Below are positions 11,850-24,120 of a DNA stretch of 64,000 nucleotides, in pieces. Under the pieces are notes generated by a model. The model had not been told where the DNA came from, made no database searches, and saw only the letters and a list, made by a program, of their open reading frames with translations. The position numbers and the translations under genes were made by a program. The stretch is from Owenia fusiformis (taxonomy: Eukaryota > Annelida > Polychaeta > Sabellida > Oweniidae): positions 22,427,754-22,491,753 of the forward strand of contig CAIIXF020000011.1 in NCBI GenBank assembly GCA_903813345.2. The letters are read 5' to 3'. Numbering within the stretch: the stretch's first letter is position 1; each line of letters starts with the position of its first letter.

Positions 11850-14460
11850 ACGGAAGTACGCAATTGCAATCGATTGAATGAACATGTAAACGTTTATAAA
11901 TTATGAATCAACTGTACAGTCTATCGAATCTATCAACTTATGCAGGAGTATCACTCACCAATCTCACCTAAAAAATACTCAATCAGGTCAGAAATCATAT
12001 ATTAGTACTCGAGGCAAGGGAAAGATCAATACCCGGTGATTTCAGCGGGAAGTGGCGTTTCGTTCAGTGGATGAGCTGCGCGCGCACGCATAAATGTGAT
12101 TATCCAATATAATTAGGGGAGGGCTATTTGAAATAGTTTTTGGTCTCAGGCGCGACCCAGGGCTGTTGTCTTAAGGACATTTCGTTGAAAATGAGCCATT
12201 CGGCTGATAATTGGTAAGAGTTTGCGATCTTAAAATCTATAACTGTTACTCAGACACATATTTTGACACGATTCTGTTGGAAATAAGCTTTGAACCGAGA
12301 GATATTCACGATTGATATGCACATTTTTGATTGTGCCATTGCTTTTCCATTGCACAATCCATGTATTGATAGAAGTAACATTAATAATGCAGATTGTTTA
12401 CCTTCAATACATGGCAGACACTACATATCGGTCTATTAAATACCAGTTTGTGCCTTAAATAGTTTTATATTTCCATCCACGGCCTGGAGCCTGGGTGTGT
12501 TTGTCTCTTATGTGTATGCTTGTGCATGGACTTCTAATCACTAGCAGAATTTAACATGATGCATGCAAACTCGACATTATAACTCATGCTGTAACATTTT
12601 GACTTCGCTGGAAAACAATAGGAATTATTCTTCTCGCCTATCAATCATGAGTCACAATCAAAATTTCAGAATGATCAATCAGGCAATGGTCCAAATCAAG
12701 TTATAACATTATATGATATTCAGCAAGAAGTCCGGTAGAAATACAGAATATTTAAACATCAAAGCTGAAAGTTAAAAGCTAATCTGTCAATTTTCTGTCT
12801 GCAAAAGAGCGTTTACATTTGACACAATAACAGACTGAGGCTTTGAAATCTAGGATTCCCCAGGAAAATATGACGTCATACTAATTAGCATAAGGATTTC
12901 CCTATTGGTCTGGGTCGTGCCTTGTTCGAAAACACAATCCATAAATACATGCTAATTTCTAAGGAGATAGGAAGTGTATAACGTGTTTATCGATTTTGTT
13001 TAAAGATTTAATCAATTATCAAATTGTTTAAGTGGATAAAGTGGTCACACTTGCTTCAATTCATAGCGAAATCGACGGATGGAAACTGACCGAATTCCCG
13101 ATATCCCACCCCGTATTACTGTAGGCTATAAGCACAGTGACATACAGAGGGCGCTATCACAAACAAGTACTGCACGAACCGATAAATTCCCGGGTATTGT
13201 AACGCCCTTGCTCGAGGCACTAACTTTATTGGTAATCCAGCGTAGTTCTACATTTAGAGTCAATTCTCGCAACCAATCAAATCAAGGCTCTTTGTATTGC
13301 GTTTTCATCTGCGGTATATGTCATATTCACATGCTTCCTCAAATTGATAATGTTGTGCATAAAAAATGCATTGCAATTTACAGTACGTGAGATTGACAGA
13401 CTGACCCCGGTAGACTGACTTCATACAAGTGTGTTAGATTTGTCTGAGCACTCTAGTTTATAATATTAATTTGATATCGCAAACAAAAAATTGTCTTTAC
13501 GGGCATATATCGTCGATGTCACTCCCTACATAGGGAAAATGTGATCAATCAAAAGATGTTTACGTCTATAGGTCATCGTTTCACAAGAGGTCTGTACATG
13601 TGACTGTACTTGTTGCATATCTTAATTATTCCCCGTGAATACCAGTCTTACGAGGTCATGGGCTTCAAACGTCAAGGAATACCATACATTGAAAATTAAG
13701 ATGTGTATGAACAAATAGCAGATTAGGAATGAAAATTACAAGTAAATTGAATCGAGACTAAGGATGCACAAAATGTGACCATCCTTGGGACGCGGTGATG
13801 CATTTAATATTGGGTCGAAGTGCCCAAAATCTGAAAAATATATAAATAACGATGCTACAGCTATAAAAATCGGCAACTCCACGGAGTAGCACTGAAATCC
13901 CAGCGAAACTATATTCATGAATCTGCATGGCACAATGTAATATTTAACATCTACCCTACTCTTGATTAAATTTGCATATTAAAAGACACGCATTAAAGAT
14001 ATATCAAAATTTCACAGTATTTTGGGTAACCATTTAGGAGTTTCAAAGGCATTAATTGAAAAGATCTCTAAGTTGTTGCGAATTCTTGCTCTAGGCAGGT
14101 ATTTTGAATGTTCTGAGGCACAAATCAGAAAAACAATACCTAAAATTCCTTCAATTTGGGTAAAATATAGCCATACTTTGAAGTGACCAGAAAATTATTG
14201 GAAATCCCATATGAGTCTGCCATTTTGAATTTTACTAGACCCGAACGATACAATTTTAGGAATCTACTCTAAATTGCCTTTCATTTCAGTAACACAAAGG
14301 AGTATTTTAAAAGGATCTCAAAATTAACGACAATTCCTGTTTCCACAACCCCCACATACACGGAACGAACCTGGTGAAAATAATGGAATATATTTGAAAT
14401 AAATAGATGTTGTGAATACACATGTACTTTTTGCGTAAAGCTGTTAAGAAGAAAATGGTA
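11850..14460. other. Gene-poor stretch
   Basis: No exon chain or RNA gene was recognised. A shared motif TGCGGTATATGTCATA appears at 11812 and 13311, suggesting diverged copies of an interspersed repeat. Short open frames (13079-13390, 13736-13933) lack family features and are not called. Confidence 0.4.
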
Positions 14461-14469
14461 TTCAAGTTA

Positions 14470-15080
14470 TAGTTTTTAGTTTTTATGGTTTCTTTATTTT
14501 ACTTTACAAAATTATCTACAAATGACAGGGCCGAGGCTGAAATCAGCATTATTGGCCCTGTTAATACAAAGTTTATTCAAATTTACAAAATAGCAACAAA
14601 ATGACTACCAACATATATGTATGCATGGCAGGAATATGTTAAAACTATATAATTATATCAATGCATTCACACAAAAAGGATGTAAAATGCTTCAATATTG
14701 AAGAATTGCATGTTATGCTAACTCCATCTCTGCCATACATTAAGATATTCAGCTTTTGCTCTATAGAGCATCCTGTAAAGAAAATGTTCATTTCTGGCAT
14801 GTTCCTGAGTTCCCCCCAAAGTTTCTCTCTTATAACATTCAACAGAGGGCATTTGAAGATTAGATGCTTTGTAGTTTGTTGTTTAAAACCACAGATGCAT
14901 TTGGGACTGTCAATACCTTGAAAATTATGTTGAAAAAGATGACCAGTAAAAATGAAATCACATCTTATTCTATTCAGTAAAATTTCTTCTTTTCTTGTAA
15001 GATCCAGGTTTGTGGTTGTTAAATGCTTCATTGTTCCTGAATATTTACGTAAATTGGTTTTGAAAGTTATCTTCCGGATG
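14470..15080 (-). mobile_element. LINE 3' fragment (C-terminal part of reverse-transcriptase protein)
   Basis: Reading - strand, an open frame from about 15075 to 14645 ends a LINE ORF2-type protein. It contains GHLFQHNF, then KCICGFKQQTTKHLIFKCPL, a Cys/His cluster with the spacing found after the reverse-transcriptase domain of CR1/Jockey/I-like elements, then REKLW. The polymerase core is absent, as expected for a 5'-truncated insertion. Its 3' untranslated tail appears to run to about 14470. Clade not determined. Confidence 0.72.
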
Positions 15081-16386
15081 GAAGGCCCGACTAACCTACA
15101 CGACGACGGAGGGACAGACGGATGGCTTCACTATACACGTATCTCTATTGAACGTCGTTTGTTTGGATAATAAAAAATGTTGAATGTTGAAGCAGTAGCC
15201 AGTAGTAACATACACCTGGCTGTTGTAATACCATGTTGGTCTTGACAGGTATTTTTACTTTCGTGATTGTTTCGCTTTTCCGGCGATTTTTGGACCCGAA
15301 AAAGAGGATCTTATCCCGGATACCTGGTCCAAAAGGAATACCGTTTCTCGGAAATGCGCTACAAATAGATCCAATCAACATTCACAAGGATCTGTTGTCA
15401 TTGAAGGAGACCTATGGGGATATATTCAAACTGGACTTTGCTGGCGACCAAGTAGTGGTTTTAAATAGTCATGCTGCCATATACGAAGCTCTTGTGACAA
15501 AGTCTAAGGAATTTGCAGGTATAGTGTTTGACTATTACGTAGTTTTTTTACTGGCAATAGGTGGCCATGCTATAGCATACGAGCAATGATTTGACGAGTG
15601 TCAGGCAAAATAAATTTTGTGATATCACACATTTGACAAATAGGTTTTTACTTTATATTGATACATGAGTTCGATGGATTCAATGAATTATTACCAGTAA
15701 TGGCATTTTCAATGTTTCTAGTTGCACTTTAGGTACAAATTAGCAATACTTCAGACAATAATAAAAATAAAAAGTCGATGACTTATGATTTTTATATTCT
15801 TAAAATGAGTTTTTACTATCAAACATCCTAGTGTGCAAAAATGAAAAAAACATCTAGTGTGCAAAAATGAAAAACAAGTCTTTTAGTTTATAAGATAAAA
15901 ACTAACCCGCCTTAATCCCCAACTCGCCTATTCCCTGACACGGTCAACTTAAAATCAAAATGTTTTTTAACTTTAAGTGGCAAACGAAGTTCGAAGTTGG
16001 TGATGTGCAGTATTTTTGTTGTTTTATTATGAAGAATAATTATAGCATGATTATTTAATTTGAGAATCCGAAGATAAATGAAATATAATACCGACTTGGC
16101 CAAGGCTATTTAAAGAACACATGATATATATAAAACCATACTTCCAAAACAGACCAAATATGTATAATTTAAGGGTACTATATATTTACGAGCATGGGAT
16201 AAGTCTAGTTATACTATACTTCTTATATGTATACCTCTTATGCTTAGAATTATATTCTGATGTACATTTCAAAGACTGCGATTAGTGAAATGCATTTTAT
16301 CTAAAAATGGAAGTTATGTCACCTAAATAAAAAGATCACTTATGCATTACACCATTCCATTTAATATTTCAATTTTTCATTTTCAG

Positions 16387-16496
16387 GAGAAAGTCTGGAG
16401 GGAAAAATAGTCTGTAAGAAAAATCCGAAAGATCCAAGATCATTGGTTATAAAACTAACATATGGTGGCAGCACATACACCTACCACATGAGGTGA
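16387..16496 (+). CDS. Possible orphan 3' exon in the P450 duplicate
   Basis: After a good acceptor (TTTTCATTTTCAG) an open frame runs 35 codons to TGA at 16494-16496, reading ESLEGKIVCKKNPKDPRSLV and ending TYTYHMR. An AATAAA polyadenylation signal follows near 16618. Its phase fits the donor of the P450 copy-2 exon 1 (15518). A spliced product of about 131 residues, P450 anchor plus this tail, is therefore possible. It may instead be the transplanted last exon of another gene. No family is recognised. The phase match is one in three by chance, so confidence is low. Confidence 0.35.
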
Positions 16497-16841
16497 TATA
16501 TGGACTATATATATGGACTATAGGATACTTGAAATATAAACTACATCAGAGATATGGGTTATGCATCTTAGAAGGAAAATGTATTTGCTTTTTCCTTGTA
16601 AACGGGAGCATACAAGAATAAATAAAAGATAATGAGAACACATTTTTTTCTTATGTCTTTTATGCAATGTAAAATATTTAAGAATTGGTTGTCAATAATG
16701 TCTCCATCACATGTGATGAACTGTATATAAATGGACCAGGATTGCCATGGCAGGGAAATTATTTAAATACATGTATAAAATATTGTGACTGAATGAAGAA
16801 TGATATTGTTAAAGAAGAAAATAGCCCTTTCTACCTTATTT

Positions 16842-17276
16842 GTATAATATTCTCTTCAATCCAAATGATATAGAACGTATAATATGACAAATAGAATAAC
16901 CCATTCACATTTGTGTAATATTCTCTTCCATGAGAATAATGGAAAGCTACATGATAAATAGAATGACCCATTCTACCACATTTGTGTAATATTCTCTTCC
17001 ATGAGAATAATCGAAAGCTACATGATAAATAGAATGACCCATTCTACCACATTCGTGTAATATTCTCTTCCATGAGAATAACTGAATAATGGAAAGCTAT
17101 ATGATAAATAGAATGACCCATTCTACCACATTCGTGTAATATTCTCTTCCATGAGAATAACTGAATAATGGAAAGCTATATGATAAATAGAATGACCCAT
17201 TCTACCACATTCGTGTAATATTCTCTTCCATGAGAATAATCGAAAGCTATATGATAAATAGAATAACCCATTTGTA
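16842..17276. repeat. Minisatellite with 71- and 79-bp units
   Basis: About five copies start TGTAATATTCTCTTCCATGA at 16914, 16985, 17056, 17135 and 17214, preceded by one diverged copy. Two units carry an extra CTGAATAA, making 79 bp instead of 71. The open frame called on the - strand here is a repeat artefact. Confidence 0.85.
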
Positions 17277-17511
17277 AAATGTGACAAAAACTTCATAGAG
17301 AGCATAATATGATGACACGTCAAATTGTTTCCATGTATCGTGTTGTTTTATTTTTTTTTCAATAATGAGATATGAAAAATCATTGATCATTTTATTCAGG
17401 GATCCCTATTTATCTTTATTTTTTCAAATCAACATCATTGATGCATTGCTACAATTTGAATCTTTATATTAATATAGTGATAGTGTAATGTGTGCTTTCA
17501 GTTAACAAGAT

Positions 17512-18546
17512 CTACTTCAATTTAATATAGCACATATTTGTATATTGATTCAAATCGTCCATTTGTAGTGGCTGGTGCGTAAAATTCTTCTGATATATTT
17601 CTGCTTGCTGCTTTGTCAGCAAAGGAAGTGGATTGATTTTGTATGATATGTCATGTGGTAATAAATATAAACCTCTCGCCTCAGTAATGTTCCACAGTGG
17701 ATGTACTTGGTAGTATGTATCAATCGAGTCATATATGTTCTGAGCCATTTTGATTGATTCCTCATCAGATATGACTTTATTCTCTTTTCCAAAATTATCC
17801 TTCATAACTATTTTAACCCCTTCATTTACCATATCTGTGATACAACGTCCTGCATCACATGCTTGACTTATGGAGTATACATCTCCTTTAGTAGGGTGGC
17901 CATTGTCATCAAATACTAGATGTTTGAACCCCAAGTCTTTTGATTGTTTCACACGTTTATAATGAGACTGATGGTCATCAAAAAACACGAGTGACCTATC
18001 CATGTTATTAATGTATTTGTCCCACTTTACTTCAGAGAAATCTTTGAAGTTATCACCTTGGAGATAGACACTGTTGTACATTGTATCTTTGTATATTGGA
18101 TTTCTCTTGCTAGGTTCAAGCATTATAAGCTTTGCAGTAGGGGCAGCTTGTCTTAACATCCATGTCCCTAGACCACTGTTTATTCCACTTTCGATTATAT
18201 ATAGAGGGTCAAGTTGTCGAATTATTACCCACAGGCCAAACTGGTTCATTATTGTTGTGCCAAATTTGTTTGTTGCTGAAGGACGATTGTCATAAACATC
18301 TTTAAATTTCATAAGCTCCTTATAGATGACATCAGCTCTAGACCACTTCATCACACCTTTACGACATCGGTAAAACCCTTTACCTACAATTTTTCGGAAA
18401 TCTTTGTTCCAACAGCCAACATCAACAGATTTCACTGGTTCTTTTCTTTCATATGAGTTCTCTAACCAGTTGAGCCCAAATCCGAAGAATGTCAAAGATA
18501 TAAAAATAATACATCCATGTATACACGTCAATTGATTTGCCTTCAT
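17512..18546 (-). CDS. Membrane-anchored methyltransferase-like protein, single exon, 344 aa
   Basis: One uninterrupted frame. Residues 10-28 (CIIFISLTFFGFG region) form a hydrophobic segment near the N terminus, giving a signal-anchor (type II membrane) layout. The rest looks like a Rossmann-type class I methyltransferase fold: IIESGINSGLGTWMLRQ (about 117-133) fits the glycine-rich SAM-binding loop, IMLEPS (141-146) carries the acidic residue after strand 2, and SLVFFDDH and LVFDDNGHP (185-218) resemble strands near the active site. NIT and NFT are possible glycosylation sites in a lumenal domain. Substrate unknown. A single long exon amid intron-rich genes could mean retroposition. It lies in the gap of the broken P450 copy, on the opposite strand. 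The gene call is firm; the enzyme class is inferred from motifs only. Confidence 0.75.
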   Translation of the reverse strand: MKANQLTCIHGCIIFISLTFFGFGLNWLENSYERKEPVKSVDVGCWNKDFRKIVGKGFYRCRKGVMKWSRADVIYKELMKFKDVYDNRPSATNKFGTTIMNQFGLWVIIRQLDPLYIIESGINSGLGTWMLRQAAPTAKLIMLEPSKRNPIYKDTMYNSVYLQGDNFKDFSEVKWDKYINNMDRSLVFFDDHQSHYKRVKQSKDLGFKHLVFDDNGHPTKGDVYSISQACDAGRCITDMVNEGVKIVMKDNFGKENKVISDEESIKMAQNIYDSIDTYYQVHPLWNITEARGLYLLPHDISYKINPLPLLTKQQAEIYQKNFTHQPLQMDDLNQYTNMCYIKLK

Positions 18547-18599
18547 ATTTCAGTTAACACAGAACAATGTGTATTGATGTAAGTAGACGGAAAAAGCTG

Positions 18600-21408
18600 C
18601 TGAAAATGAAATGTCAAGCTAGTTCTACAGGCCAGTAACATGTGTTTACTAAGCTTGCTGCAGTGTAACCCTCTCAACAACATTACAAGTTGAATTACAA
18701 AAGTCCATTTTTAGCAGCAATGTACAAGGGTTTGTGACATGACTGTAAACAAAAGATAGATGGGTGAATTTCAAGGTTAATTCTTGATTTGGTTTGACAC
18801 TTGATTTTAAATTAGGTTATTTCAAAATAAAGTCCAACCTTTTGTACAGGTAATTCTAGAGTATTTTTTAAAATATCTTCTCTCAGTTAAGCACATTATT
18901 TTATTTTTACAAAGATGGTATGCCTACTCGGGGAGGTAATAAAGGGAGGTTGGGGTATGCTCGCCTCAAACTTTTTTGATAGTTTTTGGTGCAATCTTAG
19001 CATTTTTAGTATCTCTAAATTGCTAAAACCAGAGTAGATAATCCACCATTTTTATATTGCATCAAACATGTTAAAGGCATAGTCAGAGCTGTGGAGGAGA
19101 CAAAAATTAAAAGTGAATGTAGACTAACTAATATAACATCTCCCAAAGGATCCACAGTATTTTATCAAATGGTGAAAAAAAAATTTTATTTTTTTTTTTA
19201 CTTAAAATAATTTTATTCAAATCATATAAAATTCTTTGTCTAATTTGTAACCACACACTGTTTTATCCGAAGTGAAGACAGAAAATGCTTGGTTTTACCA
19301 GTAGATGGCACTGTCTGTACTATTTTTTAGCTAGTTCTTTCCTTCATTCTTATTTATGTACATGTAAATGGTGAAATTATTGAGAATTCAATGCAAAAAA
19401 TGTGTGCACAATGCACAAAATCCCTAAATAATAAATAGTAAAGAATGAATACATGATTGTAAAAATCTTTAGTTTTTCTAGAGTAACTTCTATTTCAACA
19501 TTTTCTTACAAAATAGCACAATATACATTTACTTTGCCTAATACAATTTACCACACACAAAACAATATCACACACAATATAAAGACTATATAATATATCA
19601 TAAAAGTGTATTATGCAACATACCAGTGCAAATGCATTAGTTGTGCGATGCAATATACAATGGTTAATGGAATACAATATGCACATTACAATATACCACA
19701 GTGCATATTGTGTACGATGCAATACTATGCACAATACAATATTATGTCTAGGATTTCTTGAAAATCTCTGTCATGGAAATGGCTCGCAGTTACAATTGTA
19801 TTACAAAATGTGTATGGCTTAAACTCATCAATCAATTTAGAAAATATACACAAAATTTCATGTTGAAATTTTCAAAATATTTTAATCTCATAAATCTATA
19901 CAAATATGTACTAGCTGATGACAGAGGCTAAGCACACAATCCTGTTATGCTGGTACAAATAGTTGAGAGCTCAATCTCACATTGTAATTTTAACACATAC
20001 TCATTTAGAGATACAGTGAAACCTTTATATCCAAACAACTCCCTAATCCTAACACCTCTCAACGTGAACACTTTTCCTTTGTCCAATTTTATTATCTCCC
20101 ATTGACTTACATGTTTATAAAACCTTGAATGTGAGCACCTGCTAATCTGAACACTTCAATAAGTCCCAGAGGCATTTGGATTAGACAGGTTTACTGTATG
20201 TCTTCCTAACTGAAGATATCAAATACAAAATTTGACTTGCTTCTTTAGTTCTCATTTGTTCTTCAACCCTCAACTGTATTAACAGTTGACTGATGTGTTA
20301 AAGTGGGACTATATTGTAAAATACATGGGACTATAAATAAATAAATGTAAACATAAAACAAACAACAATTCTTGTATTAGTTTTTACTCATTTTAGCATT
20401 ACACATGGACTGATACTTATATTCACAACATATGATGAAAAAGGTGGGCATCACAATACAAAATGCACAAAAGCAAAATAAAATGTCACTATTGAAATAC
20501 TTATTTCTACATACTTTCTATTATCTGATGCATGGTAGAAAACAAAATGACCACATATCCAATGTTGAGCTGCCTTTTATGTCAAAAAGATTTCCATGTA
20601 GCATTGAATGTGTCTGTGTGAGATTTCAAAAATTGGCAAGGAAATGGATAAGTGGTCTGTCTATCAGATCTGTTTGAAAGCTTAATAAAAAGTTAATAAG
20701 CGGTTCTAGTATCTATTCTCTACCTTATGATTTCAATAATTCATTTATAACTATATTATTTCACACATATATTTTTCAATCGAGACCTAGTTTGTCTTCA
20801 ATAAAGGCTACCTTGTGGTGGGTTTTATATTTAAAAATATTGATGTAGACTGAAGGTTGCAGGTGTACTATAGTATCACATTTAGTTCATTTTATATTTT
20901 TCATAAAGACCACTGATTCTTATATGATATATGATTCATATGTTAGTTTCCTGATCTTTAAAATTAAGTCAATATAAGGGTTTTATAATATTTGAATGAA
21001 GGCCAAATCAAGGTGTCAAAGTACTTCACAATGTTAGTTTGTAAGACACAAAATATTCATGATGATTGTTACATTGTCATATATAAATTCCATATAAGGT
21101 AAATGATATTCAAACTCCTTATATGACTCATGGCTCCTTATAAGGTTCATGATGGTTTCATTTTAATATAGTCCATATTAGGTCTCAGTGGAAGGCTGCC
21201 AGTGATCACTTGGTTTTTACTAGAAAGCATTCGTTGTCATAGAGATACTTCATCGCCCCTAGCATCCTTCCATTCAACTTCTTTCCCATTGCTCTCACCT
21301 GGATACAACAAATAAGCAAGTTAAACAGGGTAAATATTACAATAGAGAGATTTCGCACCTCGTGAAAGTACAACTTATAACGTATACTTATACTTATAGG
21401 TAAACGTA
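18600..21408. other. Gene-free stretch upstream of the methyltransferase-like gene
   Basis: AT-rich DNA with no convincing exon. Around 19590-19750 are many imperfect CAATATGCACATTACAATATACC-type iterations, a degraded simple repeat that produces overlapping open frames on both strands. The 5' end of the - strand gene's transcript is presumably near 18600, but no core promoter element was recognised. Confidence 0.4.
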
Positions 21409-21620
21409 CAAGGTGTTTCATAATGTGAGCTTTCCGTCAGGAAAGATCTTCTCGGACTGTAATAAATACAGGTCAAAGGGATGCCATTTGTATTTTCTTG
21501 AATTGTAGCATGTGCAAATGTGTTTGTCTCGAACAAAATAGGCTCATATATAGTACATATGTTATAGACCCATATCTTCTCAAATTGACTTTTTGGAGAT
21601 GTTCGTTATGAAACACCCTG
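21409..21620. mobile_element. TA-flanked MITE, 212 bp
   Basis: Ends CAAGGTGTTTCATAATG and the inverse of CAGGGTGTTTCATAACG, with TA at 21407-21408 and 21621-21622. No coding capacity. The CAGGGTGT-type ends and TA duplication fit a Tc1/mariner-derived MITE. Confidence 0.75.
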
Positions 21621-21622
21621 TA

Positions 21623-22813
21623 TGTCATATGTTGAGCTACTGAATGGGTCGTTTCCAGGATTTGCTAGAACCTACTGGTTTGATTGGTGTTTCAAATTGA
21701 TGGTTAAAGTATTTGATTGGATACTGTTCCCACTCAGCCAATTAATTTTAAAAAATGCTTGCGGTCAATTGTTCCACACACATGTAGGCAAATCTTTATA
21801 CGGAGATCCTTATCATCTACGTAAATATACGTAAATGACCAACAGTCACTGATAAAACAGTGCTCTGTTTATTTGTATGCCAGCGTTGCTAGTGAATTAC
21901 TCAGATGCGAGTAGGTAGTTACCAGTTTCGCCACCAGGTGGCTGATTCGGGGGAATTAACATGGCAGGGTATTACGAAATTCCCTTAAATTTGACTATGC
22001 ATCAGTTTTAGTGGTTCACATTTCATATTACCTTTATGTATCTGATAGTTACACAAATTAAAATATGTCCAGTAAAAGAAAATATTATCTGCCCAACACA
22101 AGAAAAGATATTTCACTTTTTGTGGTTTTACAACATGGGGTCTATGGGAAATCTCCCCGACCTAGAAGTCACATTTTCAAAGAAAATTAAATTTTCAAAG
22201 TTGTTAAACTCTTTTCAAAACTACATTTGTAAATGTAATTTTACGTGTAGATTCTAAATATGACATCAGTTTGACTGAATTGTGAATTTTTAATGACATA
22301 AATCAAGATTATATCTACTCGTATCTGGGATATTGCGTAATGTTTTAATGACATTTAGCCCCACTAAAAAGAACAATAAGCCCTGCAGTGCTCATTACAT
22401 GCTCATGTGTTTTCAATAAAAAAGCTCATTCAAGCGCACTAACACTCACATAATTATTTTGAAAAACATCACGGTTTATTGCAATCGAACTCCTGTGGTG
22501 CACTAGCAATAAGCTGTTGCAGATGACACATGCGAGCAGTTGACAAGGTTGCCACAGCGTAATTAGCAGTTTAAATGTGAGCATGTAATTTGCAACGCAT
22601 GGGCTCATTGTTCTTTTATGTGATATCTCGAGAAAATGTGACTTTTTAAATAAAACAAGAGAAGTTTGAAAATTATGATGGCAGGTCAAATAAATAATAG
22701 ATATGCATAAAATAAATGTGTGTAGGAGCTAATACAAATAGCAGTTTTAATTTGTACCACCGATGTTGATGGACAGACAGATGTGTTTCGTTTCCAATAA
22801 CATGAATACCTAC
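21623..22813. other. Non-coding stretch
   Basis: No exon, RNA gene or clear element seen. Short frames at 21622-21834, 22036-22257 and 22426-22689 show no family features. Confidence 0.35.
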
Positions 22814-23021
22814 CTGTTCCCAAGTTGAGTCGAACCCCAGCCAGGAAGTCATTACTGGACAGTCTATCATAATCCCATATTGTTCACTCAAGGGATCGTT
22901 CATTTAAGTCTGCAAATGGTACATCTTCAAATACAAATGTGTGGTTCCAGACTGGGTTACAATTTTTCTTAACAACGGGAGTCTTCATTTTCGCTTTTTG
23001 GACTTGTCTGGGAGAAGATAT
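22814..23021 (-). pseudogene. Dead C2-domain exon (synaptotagmin-like)
   Basis: On the - strand a 208-bp block is bounded by an acceptor (TTTCAG|ATATC) and a donor (ACAG|GTAGGT). It encodes a C2-domain segment in pieces: YLLPDKSKKRK, then after a frame change MKTPVVKKNCNPVWNHTFVF, EDVPFADLNERSLE, a TGA stop, then TIWDYDRLSSNDFLAGVRLN. This is the calcium/phospholipid-binding C2 pattern with KTPVVKK-NPVWNHTF, as in synaptotagmin-like proteins. One frameshift and one stop make this exon dead. No companion exons were found, so it was probably brought in as a segment during the rearrangement that broke the neighbouring P450 copy. Confidence 0.78.
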
Positions 23022-23505
23022 CTGAAACAAGAAATACAAATAGATATCGAGCAGAATGGCCACCATGTAATCTATCCACCACAAACATAAGGGTATACAA
23101 ACATTGTGGTATACAAACACTATACATGTACTTAGAACTTTGGAGATCTTCGAAGGAAATTAACAATGTTTCCGGAGAAATTACCACCATGCTAAATATC
23201 TGAAAAAGGTTTACCTAAAACAAATGTCAAATCAATATTTTGTTGAAAACTGACAAATCTAACATTGCGTTAAATTGTTTGATGAACCAAATAATACATG
23301 ATAAACAGATAAACAGTTGGAATAACCAAGCTGTGGCTTGGATACTATTCATGCAGACAAATAGATGTATCTCCATCTCTTGTCAAGGCTTGTACTTGTC
23401 CACACAAAACAACTGTGTAGATACTTCAGTCGCGGGATACGATATCCCGAAATCCACACAGGTTAAATAACGCTAGAGATTTTGAAGTCCATCAGGATTT
23501 TTAAA

Positions 23506-24120
23506 GGAGGACGAAAAGTGCAACAGATTTTGGACAGTCATATGCTGGTTTTTGGCTTTTTTCTGATGATTTATATAAACAGGTGCATATGTTAAGTCAG
23601 TGCATTACCTCAAGGAAAAGCACTCATAGAGATGATAAAATAATTTTGACTTTTAGACAGGGAAGATGCAAACAACCCACCCACATGTTCCTTCAGGGGT
23701 TTTAACGACATCAATTATGGTTGACCAAATTTATGCTGAAAGCAATGGATCGCATGAGTTTTCCCTATGGAAAAATTACATGGGAAATATTGTTTTCCAC
23801 TTTATCTAATTAAAAGGAATGACTTATTTCTTTTAAGGGGGTTAACTGTGTCTCAAAACGCAACATATTGATGCAACAATAATTGAAAAAGCAGGGGTGG
23901 AAGGGGTTGAAAATCAGGACAATTTTCCAGAAAAACACGTAGGTGGGTTAGTTGTTTGCACCTTCCCTGTCTCAAAGTCCAAATTATCTAATCATCTCTA
24001 TGAGTGCTTTTCCTGTATGTAATGCATTGTCCTAACATATAAACCCGTTTAAATCCTCAGAAAACAGACAAAATCCAACATATGACTGTTTGAAATCTGT
24101 TGCTATGCTTTCCGTTCTCC
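23506..24120. mobile_element. Foldback element with long inverted repeats, 615 bp
   Basis: The terminal inverted repeats are about 180 bp (left from GGAGGACGAAAAG; both arms contain GACAGTCATATG-like and AGCACTCATAGAGATGAT segments). No coding frame. It sits in the intron between exons 5 and 6 of the broken P450 copy, and the intact gene's 153-bp intron lacks it, giving a natural empty site. It shares the subterminal GATTTTRGACAGTCATAT box with 51410-52100. Confidence 0.75.

Noticed and set aside
16842-17276. Possible CRISPR-like array, because of regularly spaced repeats
   Set aside because: Units are contiguous 71-79 bp minisatellite copies with no unique spacers, in a eukaryotic context.
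19495-19822. Overlapping open frames on both strands rich in Cys/Ile or His/Tyr
   Set aside because: They arise from a degraded CAATATACAC-type simple repeat; composition is not protein-like.
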